Assembly (NCBI GenBank): GCA_913775315.1
Contig: CAJYIX010000004.1
Location: 47,020 to 111,019 of the forward strand
DNA length: 64,000 bases
Reading direction: 5' to 3'
Source: an uncultured Sphingomonas sp.
GTDB lineage: Bacteria > Pseudomonadota > Alphaproteobacteria > Sphingomonadales > Sphingomonadaceae
Position numbers and translations under genes: made by a program
Shown here: positions 8,191-16,434 of the stretch, in pieces
Position numbering within the stretch: the stretch's first letter is position 1
Layout of the letters: each line of letters begins with the position of its first letter
Notes under the pieces: model-generated
What the model was told of the DNA's origin: nothing
Seen by the model: the letters and a program-made list of their open reading frames with translations, nothing else
Databases searched by the model: none

Positions 8191-11100
8191 GTGACGGCAG
8201 AAGGGGAAGAAGCGCCGGGGGCCGCGCCCGTTCGGTTCCGGCGGCGATGGATCGCCTTGCCGCGGCGCGGCCGCGTGCCGTTCGTTATCGCGATCGTTCT
8301 GATCGTTATCCTCTCGATCCTGTGGCTCCAGCGCCGCCCGCTGGCCGAGGGCTTCATCGACCGCGAACTGGCGCGGCGCGGGGTTCGCGCACGCTATGAA
8401 GTCGCGGAGATCGGCACGTCGAGCCAGACGCTGCGCAACCTCGTCATCGGCGATCCCGCTGCGCCCGATCTGGTGGCGGACGAGGTCGTCGTGCGGACGC
8501 GGATCGGCTTCGGCGTGCCGACGGTGACGGGGATCGAGGCGGGCCGCGTCCGTCTGCGCGCGCGGGTCGTGGACGGTCGGCTGTCGCTGGGGTCGCTCGA
8601 CAAGCTCTTGCCGCCGCCCTCGGGCAAGGCGTTCGCGCTGCCCGAACTGCGCGTGGCGATCGAGGACGGCCGCGCGCGGGTTGAGACGCCCGCCGGGGTG
8701 ATCGGCGCGCGGCTGAGCGGGCAGGGGCGGCTGGACGACGGGTTTCGCGGGCGGCTGGCGCTGGTGTCCGACGGGCTTTCGGCGGGCGGTTGCATGGTGG
8801 CCGGGCCGCAGGCGGCGCTTGGCCTTACGATCGACAAGCGGGTGATCCACGTGACCGGCCCGATCCGCGCCGCGTCGGGCGGTTGCGGTTCGCAGCGCGC
8901 GCGTGGTCTCGCTTTATCGGTCGATGCGCGGGTGCCCGAGGCGCTCGATCGCTGGTCGGGCAGCACTAGGCTCGCGCTGGCGGCGTTCGAGAGCCCGGCG
9001 GCGCGGCTGTCCGGCCTGTCGGGGATGATCGGGTTCGCCGGCGATGCCGCGCAGACCGAGGGGACGGTGGCGCTCGCCGCCGACCGCGCGGCCGGGGCGC
9101 CGGGCGCGGCGACGGGGCTCGGCTTCGACGGACGGTATCGGATCGCGGGCAGCGACATCCGGCTTGCCGGGCGGGCACGCGTCGCGAGGGCGCGGCCGGC
9201 GATCGGCGCGATCGACCTGCGGCTACCGGCGGGGACGCCGGGGGCATCGCTGGCGGCGGGGCTCAACGCCGCGGTTCGGGACGCGACGCGGTCGGTGGGC
9301 GGCCATGCCGATCTGGCGCTGCGGATCGCGGGTGGTCGCGGCGCGCTGGTCGTGCGGGCCGCATCGCTGACGGCGGAGAGCGGCGCGGCGCTTTCCTTTG
9401 CGGGGACGCGCGGCTTCGGGTTCGGCTGGCCGGGTAACCGGGTGATGGTCGATGGCCGTCTTCGCGGGCAGGGCGGTGCGCTGCCCGCCTTCGCGCTGTC
9501 GCTGGCGCAGGTGCGGCCTGGCGCGCCGATTGAAGGGCGGTTGGTGGCGCAACGTTACGCCGTGGGCGGCGAGGCACTGGCGCTGGCGCCGGTTCGCTTC
9601 ACCCGCGGAGCCGGCGGGGCCACGCGGATCACCGGCGGCGCGGTGGCCGACCTTGCGCTGCCGGGCGGGCGGATCGACGGGCTGAAACTGCCGTTCGATC
9701 TCACCTGGGACGGCGGACGGCGGCTGGTGCTGGCGCCGGGCTGCACGCCGCTGAGCGCCGATCGCTTCCTGATCTCCAGCCTCGACCTCCGGCGCGTCGC
9801 GCTCCGGCTGTGCCCGACCGGCGACCGTTTGTTCACACAGGGTCCCGGCGGTTTCCGGCTCGGCACGCGAATCGCCGCGCCGCGGCTGGCGGGCACGCTG
9901 GGCGGGTCACCGATCGCGATCGCGGCCGAGGGGGCGACGGTGCAGATCGGCCGCGCGACCGACTTCGCGCTCGACGGCACCGAAGTGCGGTTGGGCACGC
10001 CCGAGCGCCTGTCGCGCCTGTCGATCACGCGGCTGACCGGCGGCGTGGTAACGGGCGGCGCGGAGGGGCGGTTCGAGGGGGCGGCGGGCGCGATCGGCAA
10101 CGTGCCGATCGACCTGACGCAAGGGGCGGGTACGTGGCGGTTCGTCGACGGGCGGCTGATCCTCAAGGGCGAGACGCTGCGCGTTGCCGATTCGGCGGCG
10201 GAGCCGCGGTACGAGCCGCTCGACGCCAACGATTTCGTGCTGACGCTGGCGGACGGGCGCATCGACGCGACCGGCACGCTGACTGCCCCGGCCAGCGGCG
10301 CGCGGGTCGCCGGGGTCAGGATCGAGCATGTGCTCGCCAGCGGTACCGGCGACGCAGTGCTGTCGGTCGACAACCTCAGCTTCGGCGACAAGCTCCAGCC
10401 CGATGCGCTCACCAAGCTCGTCTTCGGCGTGGTCGCTGATGTGAAGGGGAGCGTATCGGGGACGGGCAACATCCGCTGGTCGCCGGCGGGCGTCACCAGC
10501 GACGGCGTGTTCCGCACCGCGGGCACTGACCTGGCCGCCGCGTTCGGGCCGGTGACCGGGCTGTCGGGGGAGATCCGCTTCACCGACCTGCTCGGCCTCA
10601 AGACCCAGAGCGCCATCGGCACGATAGCCAGCGTCAATCCGGGCATTCCGGTCGAGAACGGTCAGGTCCGCTATCAACTGATCGGCGAGCAGCGCGTCGC
10701 GGTCGAGGGCGGGCGGTGGCCGTTCGCGGGCGGGGAGCTGATCCTAGACCCCACGGTGCTCGACCTGTCGACGGGCAAGGAACGGCGGCTGACCTTTCAC
10801 GTCGAGGGGGTCGATGCCGCCGGCTTCCTCCAGCAGTTCGACTTCAGCAATCTAAACGCCACCGGCACCTTCGACGGCACGCTGCCGATGATCTTTGACG
10901 AGAAGGGCGGGCGGATCGAGAATGGCCGGCTGACGGTGCGACAGGGCGGCGGGACGCTGGCCTATGTCGGCGAGGTGTCGAAGGAAAATCTCGGCACCTG
11001 GGGCAATCTGGCGTTCGGCGCTCTCAAGTCGCTGCGCTATGAGAGGCTGAACCTGACGCTCAATGGCCCTCTCGACGGCGAGATGGTGACCGAGATCAAG

Positions 11101-11331
11101 TTCGCCGGGGTGAGCCAGGGGCAAGGGGCCAGGAGCAATTTCCTGATCCGCCGGCTGGCGCGACTGCCGCTCGTCTTCAACGTGACCGTGCGCGCGCCCT
11201 TCCGCCAGCTCATCGATTCGGTGCAATCCTATTACGATCCCAAGCGGCTGATCGAACGCAACCTGCCCGCGCTGCTCGAACAGCAGAAGAAGCAGGGCGT
11301 TCAGCCTCCCGCAAGCGAGACCATGCCATGA
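8191..11331 (+). CDS. ydbH: YdbH family intermembrane AsmA-like (dicarboxylate-transport annotated) protein
   Basis: A protein of about 1046 residues anchored in the inner membrane by a single N-terminal segment (about residues 29-47, VPFVIAIVLIVILSILWLQ), with the rest in the periplasm. The long beta-rich body and the C-terminal region (FDFSNLNATGTFDG; GTWGNLAFGALKSLRYE; RAPFRQLIDSVQSYYDP) match YdbH. YdbH is an AsmA-like bridge protein that in E. coli works with YnbE to move lipids toward the outer membrane. The start is taken as GTG 8191; a longer frame to 7951 would overlap radC antisense and has no signal-like start. The stop overlaps the ynbE start as ATGA, and ydbL follows: the conserved three-gene unit. 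Confidence 0.88.
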   Translation: MTAEGEEAPGAAPVRFRRRWIALPRRGRVPFVIAIVLIVILSILWLQRRPLAEGFIDRELARRGVRARYEVAEIGTSSQTLRNLVIGDPAAPDLVADEVVVRTRIGFGVPTVTGIEAGRVRLRARVVDGRLSLGSLDKLLPPPSGKAFALPELRVAIEDGRARVETPAGVIGARLSGQGRLDDGFRGRLALVSDGLSAGGCMVAGPQAALGLTIDKRVIHVTGPIRAASGGCGSQRARGLALSVDARVPEALDRWSGSTRLALAAFESPAARLSGLSGMIGFAGDAAQTEGTVALAADRAAGAPGAATGLGFDGRYRIAGSDIRLAGRARVARARPAIGAIDLRLPAGTPGASLAAGLNAAVRDATRSVGGHADLALRIAGGRGALVVRAASLTAESGAALSFAGTRGFGFGWPGNRVMVDGRLRGQGGALPAFALSLAQVRPGAPIEGRLVAQRYAVGGEALALAPVRFTRGAGGATRITGGAVADLALPGGRIDGLKLPFDLTWDGGRRLVLAPGCTPLSADRFLISSLDLRRVALRLCPTGDRLFTQGPGGFRLGTRIAAPRLAGTLGGSPIAIAAEGATVQIGRATDFALDGTEVRLGTPERLSRLSITRLTGGVVTGGAEGRFEGAAGAIGNVPIDLTQGAGTWRFVDGRLILKGETLRVADSAAEPRYEPLDANDFVLTLADGRIDATGTLTAPASGARVAGVRIEHVLASGTGDAVLSVDNLSFGDKLQPDALTKLVFGVVADVKGSVSGTGNIRWSPAGVTSDGVFRTAGTDLAAAFGPVTGLSGEIRFTDLLGLKTQSAIGTIASVNPGIPVENGQVRYQLIGEQRVAVEGGRWPFAGGELILDPTVLDLSTGKERRLTFHVEGVDAAGFLQQFDFSNLNATGTFDGTLPMIFDEKGGRIENGRLTVRQGGGTLAYVGEVSKENLGTWGNLAFGALKSLRYERLNLTLNGPLDGEMVTEIKFAGVSQGQGARSNFLIRRLARLPLVFNVTVRAPFRQLIDSVQSYYDPKRLIERNLPALLEQQKKQGVQPPASETMP

Positions 11332-11552
11332 GCGAAACAACAGGATTGATGGGCCCCGTGAAACACGCGACGCTGCTTCCCATGTACAGGCTCGCGATGA
11401 TTGCGGCGGTCGGTCTTGGCGGATGCGTGAATGTGAGCGCGCCCGACAAGCCGATCGTCATCAACCTCAACATCAACATCACGCAGGAAGTGGTGTACAA
11501 GCTGGACGGCGAGGCGAAATCGCTGATCCAGAACAACCCGGGGATCTTCTGA
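11328..11552 (+). CDS. ynbE: YnbE family outer-membrane lipoprotein
   Basis: A 74-residue small lipoprotein. Residues 19-32 form a short hydrophobic signal ending in a lipobox with acylated Cys33 (VGLGGC). The mature part (APDKPIVINLNINITQEV) matches YnbE, the outer-membrane partner of YdbH in the lipid bridge. The start ATG 11328 overlaps the ydbH stop (ATGA). An internal ATG at 11349 would give a more compact signal peptide and cannot be excluded. Position between ydbH and ydbL supports the call more strongly than the short sequence does. Confidence 0.87.
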   Translation: MSETTGLMGPVKHATLLPMYRLAMIAAVGLGGCVNVSAPDKPIVINLNINITQEVVYKLDGEAKSLIQNNPGIF

Positions 11553-11554
11553 CG

Positions 11555-11926
11555 ATGCGGTACGGACTTGGCGCTCTCATCCTTTCGGTCGGCGTGATTG
11601 CGTCGGGCGCTGCCTATGCGCAGCGCGATCCGGCCTATGCGGCCGCGCGCGCGGCGGGACAGGTGGGCGAGCAGACCGACGGCTATCTCGGCATCGTCGG
11701 CGCGGCCACCCCGGACCTTCGCGCCCTCGTCAATAAGATCAACATCCAGCGCAAGGCCGCCTACACCCAAGGCGCGCAGGCGGGGTCGACCGTCGAGCAG
11801 TTCGCCTTCGTCTCCGGCTGCAACCTCATCGCGCGGACGGAAGCGGGCGAGATGTATCAGGCCCCCGACGGCAGCTGGAAGAAGCGCGGCGGCAGCGCAC
11901 CGGAGCGCGATCCGCGCTGCGTTTGA
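11555..11926 (+). CDS. ydbL: YdbL family (DUF1318) periplasmic protein
   Basis: A 123-residue exported protein with a signal peptide ending ASGAAYAQ. The mature domain has the family pattern of an Ala-rich helix (AYAAARAAGQVGEQTDGYLG) and the strongly conserved RALVNKINIQRKAAY block. A long frame opens earlier (11423) but overlaps ynbE; ATG 11555, two bases after the ynbE stop, gives a clean signal peptide. In E. coli YdbL supports the YdbH-YnbE bridge, apparently as a chaperone-like factor. The C-terminal Cys-containing tail (SGCNLIARTEAGEMYQ) resembles a variant seen in alphaproteobacteria. Confidence 0.87.
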   Translation: MRYGLGALILSVGVIASGAAYAQRDPAYAAARAAGQVGEQTDGYLGIVGAATPDLRALVNKINIQRKAAYTQGAQAGSTVEQFAFVSGCNLIARTEAGEMYQAPDGSWKKRGGSAPERDPRCV

Positions 11927-12060
11927 TCGACGTCAACTAGTGCGCGCTGAGCCGACCCCTCGGCCGGTTGACTTGGCCCGCCCCCACCCGTAAGCGGCAC
12001 CTGCCTTGGCGGGCTCGCCGCTTGGCGTATGACTGGCCCCGCCGGATGGAGGGGGAAGAC

Positions 12061-12378
12061 ATGGCCGAACAAGAGCCCGGACCGGACCCCTTGCCCGAGG
12101 ATGCGCGGCTCGAATCGCTCGACGAGCGGTTGCGGCGCGCGACTTCGCAGGAGGCACGGCGATCGGGCGAGGGGGCTTCCGCATCGTCGGAGGGCTATCG
12201 CCTGGGTAATCGCGTGCTTGCCGAATTGATCGGCGGAATGGTCGGCGGTGCGGTGATCGGGGGAACGCTCGATTACTTTTTCGGCACCTCGCCATGGCTC
12301 CTGCTCGTGCTGCTTGCCCTCGGCATCGTCAGCGCGTTCAGGAACATCATTCGGATTTCTGGCAAGCGCCCGGAGTAG
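12061..12378 (+). CDS. atpI: ATP synthase protein I (AtpI-like assembly factor)
   Basis: A 105-residue membrane protein with a charged N-terminal half and two transmembrane segments (about 58-75, LAELIGGMVGGAVIGGTLDY, and 80-97, PWLLLVLLALGIVSAF). This is the AtpI/F0F1-ATPase subunit I layout. AtpI helps assemble the c-ring and takes up cations; it is not part of the finished enzyme. The start ATG 12061 is supported by a strong GGAGG-rich Shine-Dalgarno just before it. It is first in the F0 gene cluster, with atpB starting about 20 bp downstream. Confidence 0.88.
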   Translation: MAEQEPGPDPLPEDARLESLDERLRRATSQEARRSGEGASASSEGYRLGNRVLAELIGGMVGGAVIGGTLDYFFGTSPWLLLVLLALGIVSAFRNIIRISGKRPE

Positions 12379-12398
12379 ACTTCGGGCGCTTTGGTCAA

Positions 12399-13205
12399 AT
12401 GGGAACGGCAGTGGCGGCTGAAGGACAAGGCACCATCGATCCGATGCACCAGTTCGAGGTGCAGTCGATCGCCGACATGTTCACCGTGGGTGGGCACACG
12501 ATCGCCTTCACCAACTCGGCGCTCTACATGGTCGCCGCGCTGGTGGCGCTGTGGGCGTTCATGTTGATGGGCATGAAGCGCGACCTCGTCCCAGGCCGCG
12601 GTCAGATGATGGTCGAGGGCTTCGTCGGCTTCATCGACAAGCTGCTGGCGCAGAACATCGGCCATGCCGGGCGCAAGTACGTGCCCTATGTCTTCACGCT
12701 GTTCATGTTCATCCTGCTCGGCAACCTGATCGGCCTGATGCCACTCGGCCTGTTCAAGCTGCATCCGTTCACCTTCACCAGCCACTTCACGGTGACGGGC
12801 GTGCTGGCGATCATGAGCTTCTCGATCGTGCTGATCGTCGGGTTTGCGAAGCACGGCCTGCGCTTCTTCAGCCTGTTCGCCCCCAAGGGCACGCCGATCC
12901 CGGTGCTGCTGCTCGTCGCGCCGATCGAGTTCGTCTCGTTCATGGTTCGCCCGTTCAGCCTGGCGCTGCGACTGTTCGTCGCGATGACCGCTGGGCACAT
13001 CCTTCTGAAGGTGCTGGCGAGCTTTGTCGTCAATGCCGCGAACGTCGGTCCCGGCATTGGTCTGGCCGTCGGCATCCCCAGCTTCGCGCTGATGGTCGGC
13101 GTGTCGGCGCTCGAGATCCTGGTCGCCGGCGTTCAGGCCTATGTCTTCGCGCTGCTCACGTCGCTGTACATCAACGACGCCGAGCATCTCCACGATCACC
13201 ACTGA
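12399..13205 (+). CDS. atpB: ATP synthase F0 subunit a
   Basis: A 268-residue integral membrane subunit that forms the two proton half-channels next to the c-ring. Several transmembrane helices are visible. The essential Arg sits in the conserved helix (RPFSLALRLFVAMTAGH), and the C-terminal helices carry the VGVSALEILVAGVQAYVFALL block. The start is uncertain between ATG 12399 and GTG 12411 (which gives MAAEGQGTIDPMHQ, common in relatives); neither has a strong ribosome-binding site. It lies between atpI and atpE in the separate F0 operon typical of alphaproteobacteria. Confidence 0.96.
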   Translation: MGTAVAAEGQGTIDPMHQFEVQSIADMFTVGGHTIAFTNSALYMVAALVALWAFMLMGMKRDLVPGRGQMMVEGFVGFIDKLLAQNIGHAGRKYVPYVFTLFMFILLGNLIGLMPLGLFKLHPFTFTSHFTVTGVLAIMSFSIVLIVGFAKHGLRFFSLFAPKGTPIPVLLLVAPIEFVSFMVRPFSLALRLFVAMTAGHILLKVLASFVVNAANVGPGIGLAVGIPSFALMVGVSALEILVAGVQAYVFALLTSLYINDAEHLHDHH

Positions 13206-13243
13206 TTTCTCACCTAACTACTGATTTCCCAAGGAGTTGAACA

Positions 13244-13471
13244 ATGGAAGCTGACGCAATCAAGCTGCTGGGTGCCGGTCTTGCGGCGATCGGTGCGGGC
13301 CTGGCCGCGCTGGGCGTGGGCAACGTCTTCGCCGCCTTCCTCGAAGGCGCGCTGCGCAACCCGTCGGCCGCTGCCGGCCAGCAGGGCAACATGTTCATCG
13401 GCTTCGCCGCCGCCGAGCTTCTGGGCCTGCTCGCGTTCGTCGTCGCCGTGCTGCTGATCTTCGTCGCCTGA
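13244..13471 (+). CDS. atpE: ATP synthase F0 subunit c
   Basis: A 75-residue hairpin of two transmembrane helices that forms the rotating proteolipid ring. The polar loop RNP (residues 38-40) and the proton-carrying Glu58 (FAAAELLGLL) are present; Glu rather than Asp is usual in alphaproteobacteria. A strong AAGGAG Shine-Dalgarno (13231-13236) with ideal spacing fits the need for many copies per enzyme. A stable hairpin follows the stop. Confidence 0.98.
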   Translation: MEADAIKLLGAGLAAIGAGLAALGVGNVFAAFLEGALRNPSAAAGQQGNMFIGFAAAELLGLLAFVVAVLLIFVA

Positions 13472-13487
13472 CAGCGACACGAAGACG

Positions 13488-13510
13488 GGGACCGGCACGT
13501 CGCCGGTCCC
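13488..13510 (+). promoter_or_regulatory. Intercistronic hairpin between atpE and atpF'
   Basis: A perfect 9-bp inverted repeat (GGGACCGGC / GCCGGTCCC, 5-base loop) lies between the stop of atpE and the start of the b' gene. It has no T-run. Position and strength suggest an mRNA-stabilising or partial-attenuation element that would raise c-subunit output relative to downstream genes; this is inference. Confidence 0.5.
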
Positions 13511-13531
13511 GGCAGCTGACAGGGACGTCCA

Positions 13532-14023
13532 ATGCCTCAGATCGAACAAGTCGCCGCGACCTATGCGTCGCAGATCTTCTGGTTGGTCCTGACCTTCGGT
13601 CTGGCCTTCCTCATCGTCGGCCGCGGCATGGTGCCGCGCGTCCAGTCGACGATGGATATGCGCGACAATCAGGTTGCCGCCGATCTGAAGGCGGCGGAGG
13701 CTGCGCGTGCCGCCGCCGACGCCGACGAGGCCAAGTGGCGCGCCGATGAGAATGCCGCGCGTGAAAAGGCGCGCGCCACGCTCGCCGCCGCCAAGGAAGC
13801 TGCGGCCCGCGACAGCGAAGCGCGGCTTGCCGCCTCGGATGCCGAGCATCAGGCACGCATCGACGCAGCCGAGGCCCGCATCGCGGAGGCGAGCGGCGCC
13901 GCGACTGCCGAGATCGAGACCGTCGCCGCCGACGCGGCGCGCGACATCGTCGCCCGCCTGTCGACCGCCTCGGTCACGGAGGACGAGGCACGCGGCGCGG
14001 TGAAGGCGGTGCTCCATGGCTAA
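13532..14023 (+). CDS. atpG: ATP synthase F0 subunit b' (second b-type stalk)
   Basis: A 163-residue peripheral-stalk subunit. One N-terminal transmembrane helix (about 14-31, IFWLVLTFGLAFLIVG) is followed by a long Ala/Glu/Arg-rich coiled coil. Photosynthetic and alphaproteobacterial enzymes use a b/b' heterodimer instead of a b homodimer; the shorter, first-placed gene is b'. Its stop overlaps the next gene by eight bases (ATGGCTAA), implying coupled, equal synthesis. The gene name varies (atpF', atpF2, atpG, atpX), and the F1 gamma gene is also called atpG. Confidence 0.92.
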   Translation: MPQIEQVAATYASQIFWLVLTFGLAFLIVGRGMVPRVQSTMDMRDNQVAADLKAAEAARAAADADEAKWRADENAAREKARATLAAAKEAAARDSEARLAASDAEHQARIDAAEARIAEASGAATAEIETVAADAARDIVARLSTASVTEDEARGAVKAVLHG

Positions 14024-14678
14024 TCCGGTGCACGGCGATCCCGTCGTCCAGACCACCCCGGAGAGCGGCGTGAACGAGAATTATCAGGTCGACCTCAGTG
14101 CCGCTGCCAAGGGCAAGGGCATGGGTATGCCCGAGACCGGGAAGGCCGCGATCGAGAGCCATGGCGAGGCGGTGCCGCACAGCGATCCGACCGCACTGTT
14201 CCTCGACCCCACCGGCTGGGTGTCGGCGGCGATGGCCGTCTTCATCCTGATCCTCTTGGTCAAGGGTGTGCCGAAGCTGATCGGGCGGATGCTCGATGGT
14301 CAGATTGCCGCGATCCGGAGCCGCCTGGACGAGGCCAAGCAGCTTCGCGCCGAAGCGGAGGCGCTGAAGGCCGAATATCAGAAGAAGCTGGCGAGCGCAG
14401 AGGCGGATGCGGCCGCGATGGTCGCGCATGCCGAGGAAGAGGCCAAGGCACTGCGCGTCAAGGCCGAGGCCGACGCCGCCGAACTGGTCCAGCGCCGCGC
14501 GAAGATTGCCGAGGACAAGATTGCCGCGGCCGAGCGTCAGGCGATCGCCGACATCCGCGTCAAGACCGCCGACGCCGCCGCCAAGGCCGCCGCCGCGATC
14601 CTGGCGGAAAAGCACGACGCCGCCGCCGACCGCGCGCTGGTGGACCGCACGATCGCCGGGCTCGTCCGCCCGAACTGA
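14016..14678 (+). CDS. atpF: ATP synthase F0 subunit b
   Basis: A 220-residue peripheral-stalk subunit. The first 60 residues are an unusual polar extension (NPVHGDPVVQTTPESGV and onward), then one transmembrane helix (about 70-85, VSAAMAVFILILLVKGV) and the long coiled coil reaching F1. Sphingomonad b subunits often carry such an N-terminal extension. It overlaps atpF' by eight bases. No F1 genes (atpHAGDC) follow; a strong terminator ends the unit, so F1 must be encoded elsewhere, as is normal in this class. Confidence 0.93.
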   Translation: MANPVHGDPVVQTTPESGVNENYQVDLSAAAKGKGMGMPETGKAAIESHGEAVPHSDPTALFLDPTGWVSAAMAVFILILLVKGVPKLIGRMLDGQIAAIRSRLDEAKQLRAEAEALKAEYQKKLASAEADAAAMVAHAEEEAKALRVKAEADAAELVQRRAKIAEDKIAAAERQAIADIRVKTADAAAKAAAAILAEKHDAAADRALVDRTIAGLVRPN

Positions 14679-14692
14679 TCTACCCATGTTTG

Positions 14693-14736
14693 AAAAGGCC
14701 GGCGGAGGTGGCGAAGGCCGCTTCCGCCGGCCTTTT
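14693..14736. terminator. Strong bidirectional intrinsic terminator after the F0 operon
   Basis: A perfect 14-bp inverted repeat, AAAAGGCCGGCGGA / TCCGCCGGCCTTTT, encloses a 16-base loop. T-runs follow the stem on both strands, so it can stop atpF transcription and also transcription arriving from the convergent broken gene. Confidence 0.85.
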
Positions 14737-14747
14737 CGTGTCTGTAG

Positions 14748-15379
14748 TCAATCGGCGGGGTGGAACGTGCCGTCCTCGCCGCGCTGGAACGCGGAGCCGA
14801 TGGGCGCGTCGATCAGGTGCAGCCAGCGATCGTCCCGATTGAGCACCTTACCGAGCGCGATGTACTTGGGACCGCTCTAGTCCCTTTCGATCGGGTCCGG
14901 CGCGGCGCGGAGGCGCCAGCCGCTGTCGGGGTAGCGGTCGCCTTCCCGGGTCATGTCGGATTCTTCGTGATAGAGATAGTCGACGGGCTCACCTGCGAGG
15001 ATGCAGCCGTCCACCATGCAGCGATCCCAATAGTCGCGCCGCGGCGTCGGCGGTGGCGCGCGATCGGGTTTCGGCCAATCGATGTCGATTAGCATCGTGC
15101 GGTCGAAGGTCACGGTGTCTCCGTGCTTCACGGGTGCGCTTGGCTCTGCCGGTCGTTGTCCAGCGTCTCGGTCAGCGTCGCTCCAGCGACGGCCGACACC
15201 TTCACTCACATGCGTTCGACCGCCCATTCCTCGACCGGTCCGTGATATTCGAAGATCAGTTTCACCTCGTCACCGAGGCCGACTGCGGCAATCCGTGCAC
15301 CGTGGGGAAGGTAGAAGGTATAAGGTGCCGCCTGGGCGATCGGGCGCGGATCGGCGTTCGAAAAGCCGGCCGCGGCCAT
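14748..15379 (-). pseudogene. Disrupted DUF2314/DUF2185 (Imm33-type) gene
   Basis: A coherent protein of about 210 residues can be read only by repairing three lesions. From ATG 15379 the frame gives MAAAGFSNADPRPIAQ to VEEWAVERM. TGA at 15206-15208 then falls where related proteins have Trp (ERMWVxV). Reading on, one base is missing near 15149-15154 (GACCGG for GACCCGG); restoring it yields DNDPAEPSAPVKHGDTVTFDR. The new frame continues through DRCMVDGC and DSGWRL to a TAG at 14877-14879, then in the same frame through KYIALGKVLNRDDRWLHLIDAP to TGA at 14748. The N-terminal half resembles DUF2314 and the C-terminal half DUF2185/Imm33, both found in toxin-immunity and stress contexts. It starts one base after the dioxygenase stop, so the two were probably one operon. 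Sequencing error could explain one lesion but hardly three. Confidence 0.85.
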
Positions 15380-15380
15380 C

Positions 15381-16349
15381 TCAGCTGCCGCCCATCGTCC
15401 ACGGGTCGATCGGCGCACTTCGGATCCAGCGAGTGGCGAGCAGCTTCTGCCCCTGCGTGACCGGCAGGCCGGCATGTTCGGCATCCGGGTCCGGGCGGCC
15501 ATCGGGCAGCGTGTTGCCGAACACCAGTGCGTCGCCGCCGCGCCCCTCGATCGTCAGGCCGCTGCGGGTGAAGTGCGTCGCGCCGCCGCGATAGCCCTGG
15601 TTCAGGTATAGCAGCACCGTCGCGATCCGCTGGTTGGCGAGGCCGGGGATCGCATCATGGTGCGGGCGATATTCCTGCCCCGGGCGATAGTCGAGCAGCG
15701 TCAGGGGCTCGCCCTGCTCCACGTCGGTGTCCGACAGGAGCGCGATGCGGCGAAGGATCGCCTGGATCGGCAGCGTCTCGCGCGTGGGGCCGATCGCGGC
15801 GCTGCGCGAGGTGCGGACGGGATGCGGCACCTGTCGGCCGGTGCGCGGATCGACCACCATCGACGGTTCGAGCAGTTCGGCGGCCGCCTCGACGATATGC
15901 CGGCCTTCTACCGGGCTCAGGAAGCCGTGCGCGATGCCGATGCGCGGTGCGGTGCTGAGCGGGCGCAGCTCGGGTAGGCGGCGCGGCAGGCCGTCCGCGT
16001 CGAGGTCCATGGCCGTCAGCAGTGCCAGATGCGCCTGTGCGACGCGGTCGCGCCGGGCGGCCGCTTCGAGCAGGGCGACCGCCCCCCGCCAGTCGCGCGG
16101 CGCACCGGTGCCATTGGCGGTGAGCGCCACCTCCATCAGCGCGGCATCGGGATCGCCGGCGGTCCGCGCGGCGGCGAGTGCGGCCCGTGCACCGGGCAGA
16201 TCGCGGGCGATCCGGTCGCCGGTCAGCCTCAGGATCGCCAGCCGGAACCACGCGCGGCCATCCCCGCCTTGCCCTGCTGCCAGCAGCGCGGCGATGGCGG
16301 CATCGGTCTGTCCGCGGGCGAGAAGGGCGTCGGCATCGTCGCGTGTCAT
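15381..16349 (-). CDS. Prolyl 4-hydroxylase-like 2-oxoglutarate/Fe(II) dioxygenase
   Basis: A 322-residue enzyme with two parts. Residues 1-120 are Ala-rich helical repeats of Sel1/TPR type (PDAALMEVALTANG; AHLALLTAMDL). The C-terminal half is a prolyl-4-hydroxylase-like double-stranded beta helix with the iron-binding HxD (YRPHHDAIP), the distal His (DAEHAGLPV) and a 2-oxoglutarate-binding Lys/Arg (GQKLLATRW). The substrate is probably a protein or peptide side chain, unknown here. The start is ATG 16349 (MTRDDADALLARGQ); upstream in-frame codons overlap the receptor terminator. Directly downstream lies the broken DUF2185 gene. Confidence 0.88.
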   Translation of the reverse strand: MTRDDADALLARGQTDAAIAALLAAGQGGDGRAWFRLAILRLTGDRIARDLPGARAALAAARTAGDPDAALMEVALTANGTGAPRDWRGAVALLEAAARRDRVAQAHLALLTAMDLDADGLPRRLPELRPLSTAPRIGIAHGFLSPVEGRHIVEAAAELLEPSMVVDPRTGRQVPHPVRTSRSAAIGPTRETLPIQAILRRIALLSDTDVEQGEPLTLLDYRPGQEYRPHHDAIPGLANQRIATVLLYLNQGYRGGATHFTRSGLTIEGRGGDALVFGNTLPDGRPDPDAEHAGLPVTQGQKLLATRWIRSAPIDPWTMGGS

Positions 16350-16384
16350 CGCGCCAGTATCACGGTGCAGCGCACAAAAGAAAA

Positions 16385-16411
16385 GGGGCCGGGCGACATG
16401 CGCCCGACCCC
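16385..16411 (-). terminator. Intrinsic terminator of the TonB receptor gene
   Basis: Inverted repeat GGGGCCGGGCG / CGCCCGACCCC (11 bp, one mismatch, short loop). On the minus strand it is followed by a T-rich tract (CTTTTCTTTTG), the classic rho-independent form. It lies about 25 bases beyond the receptor stop codon. Confidence 0.8.
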
Positions 16412-16434
16412 CTGAAAGTCGATGTTCGAAGCGA

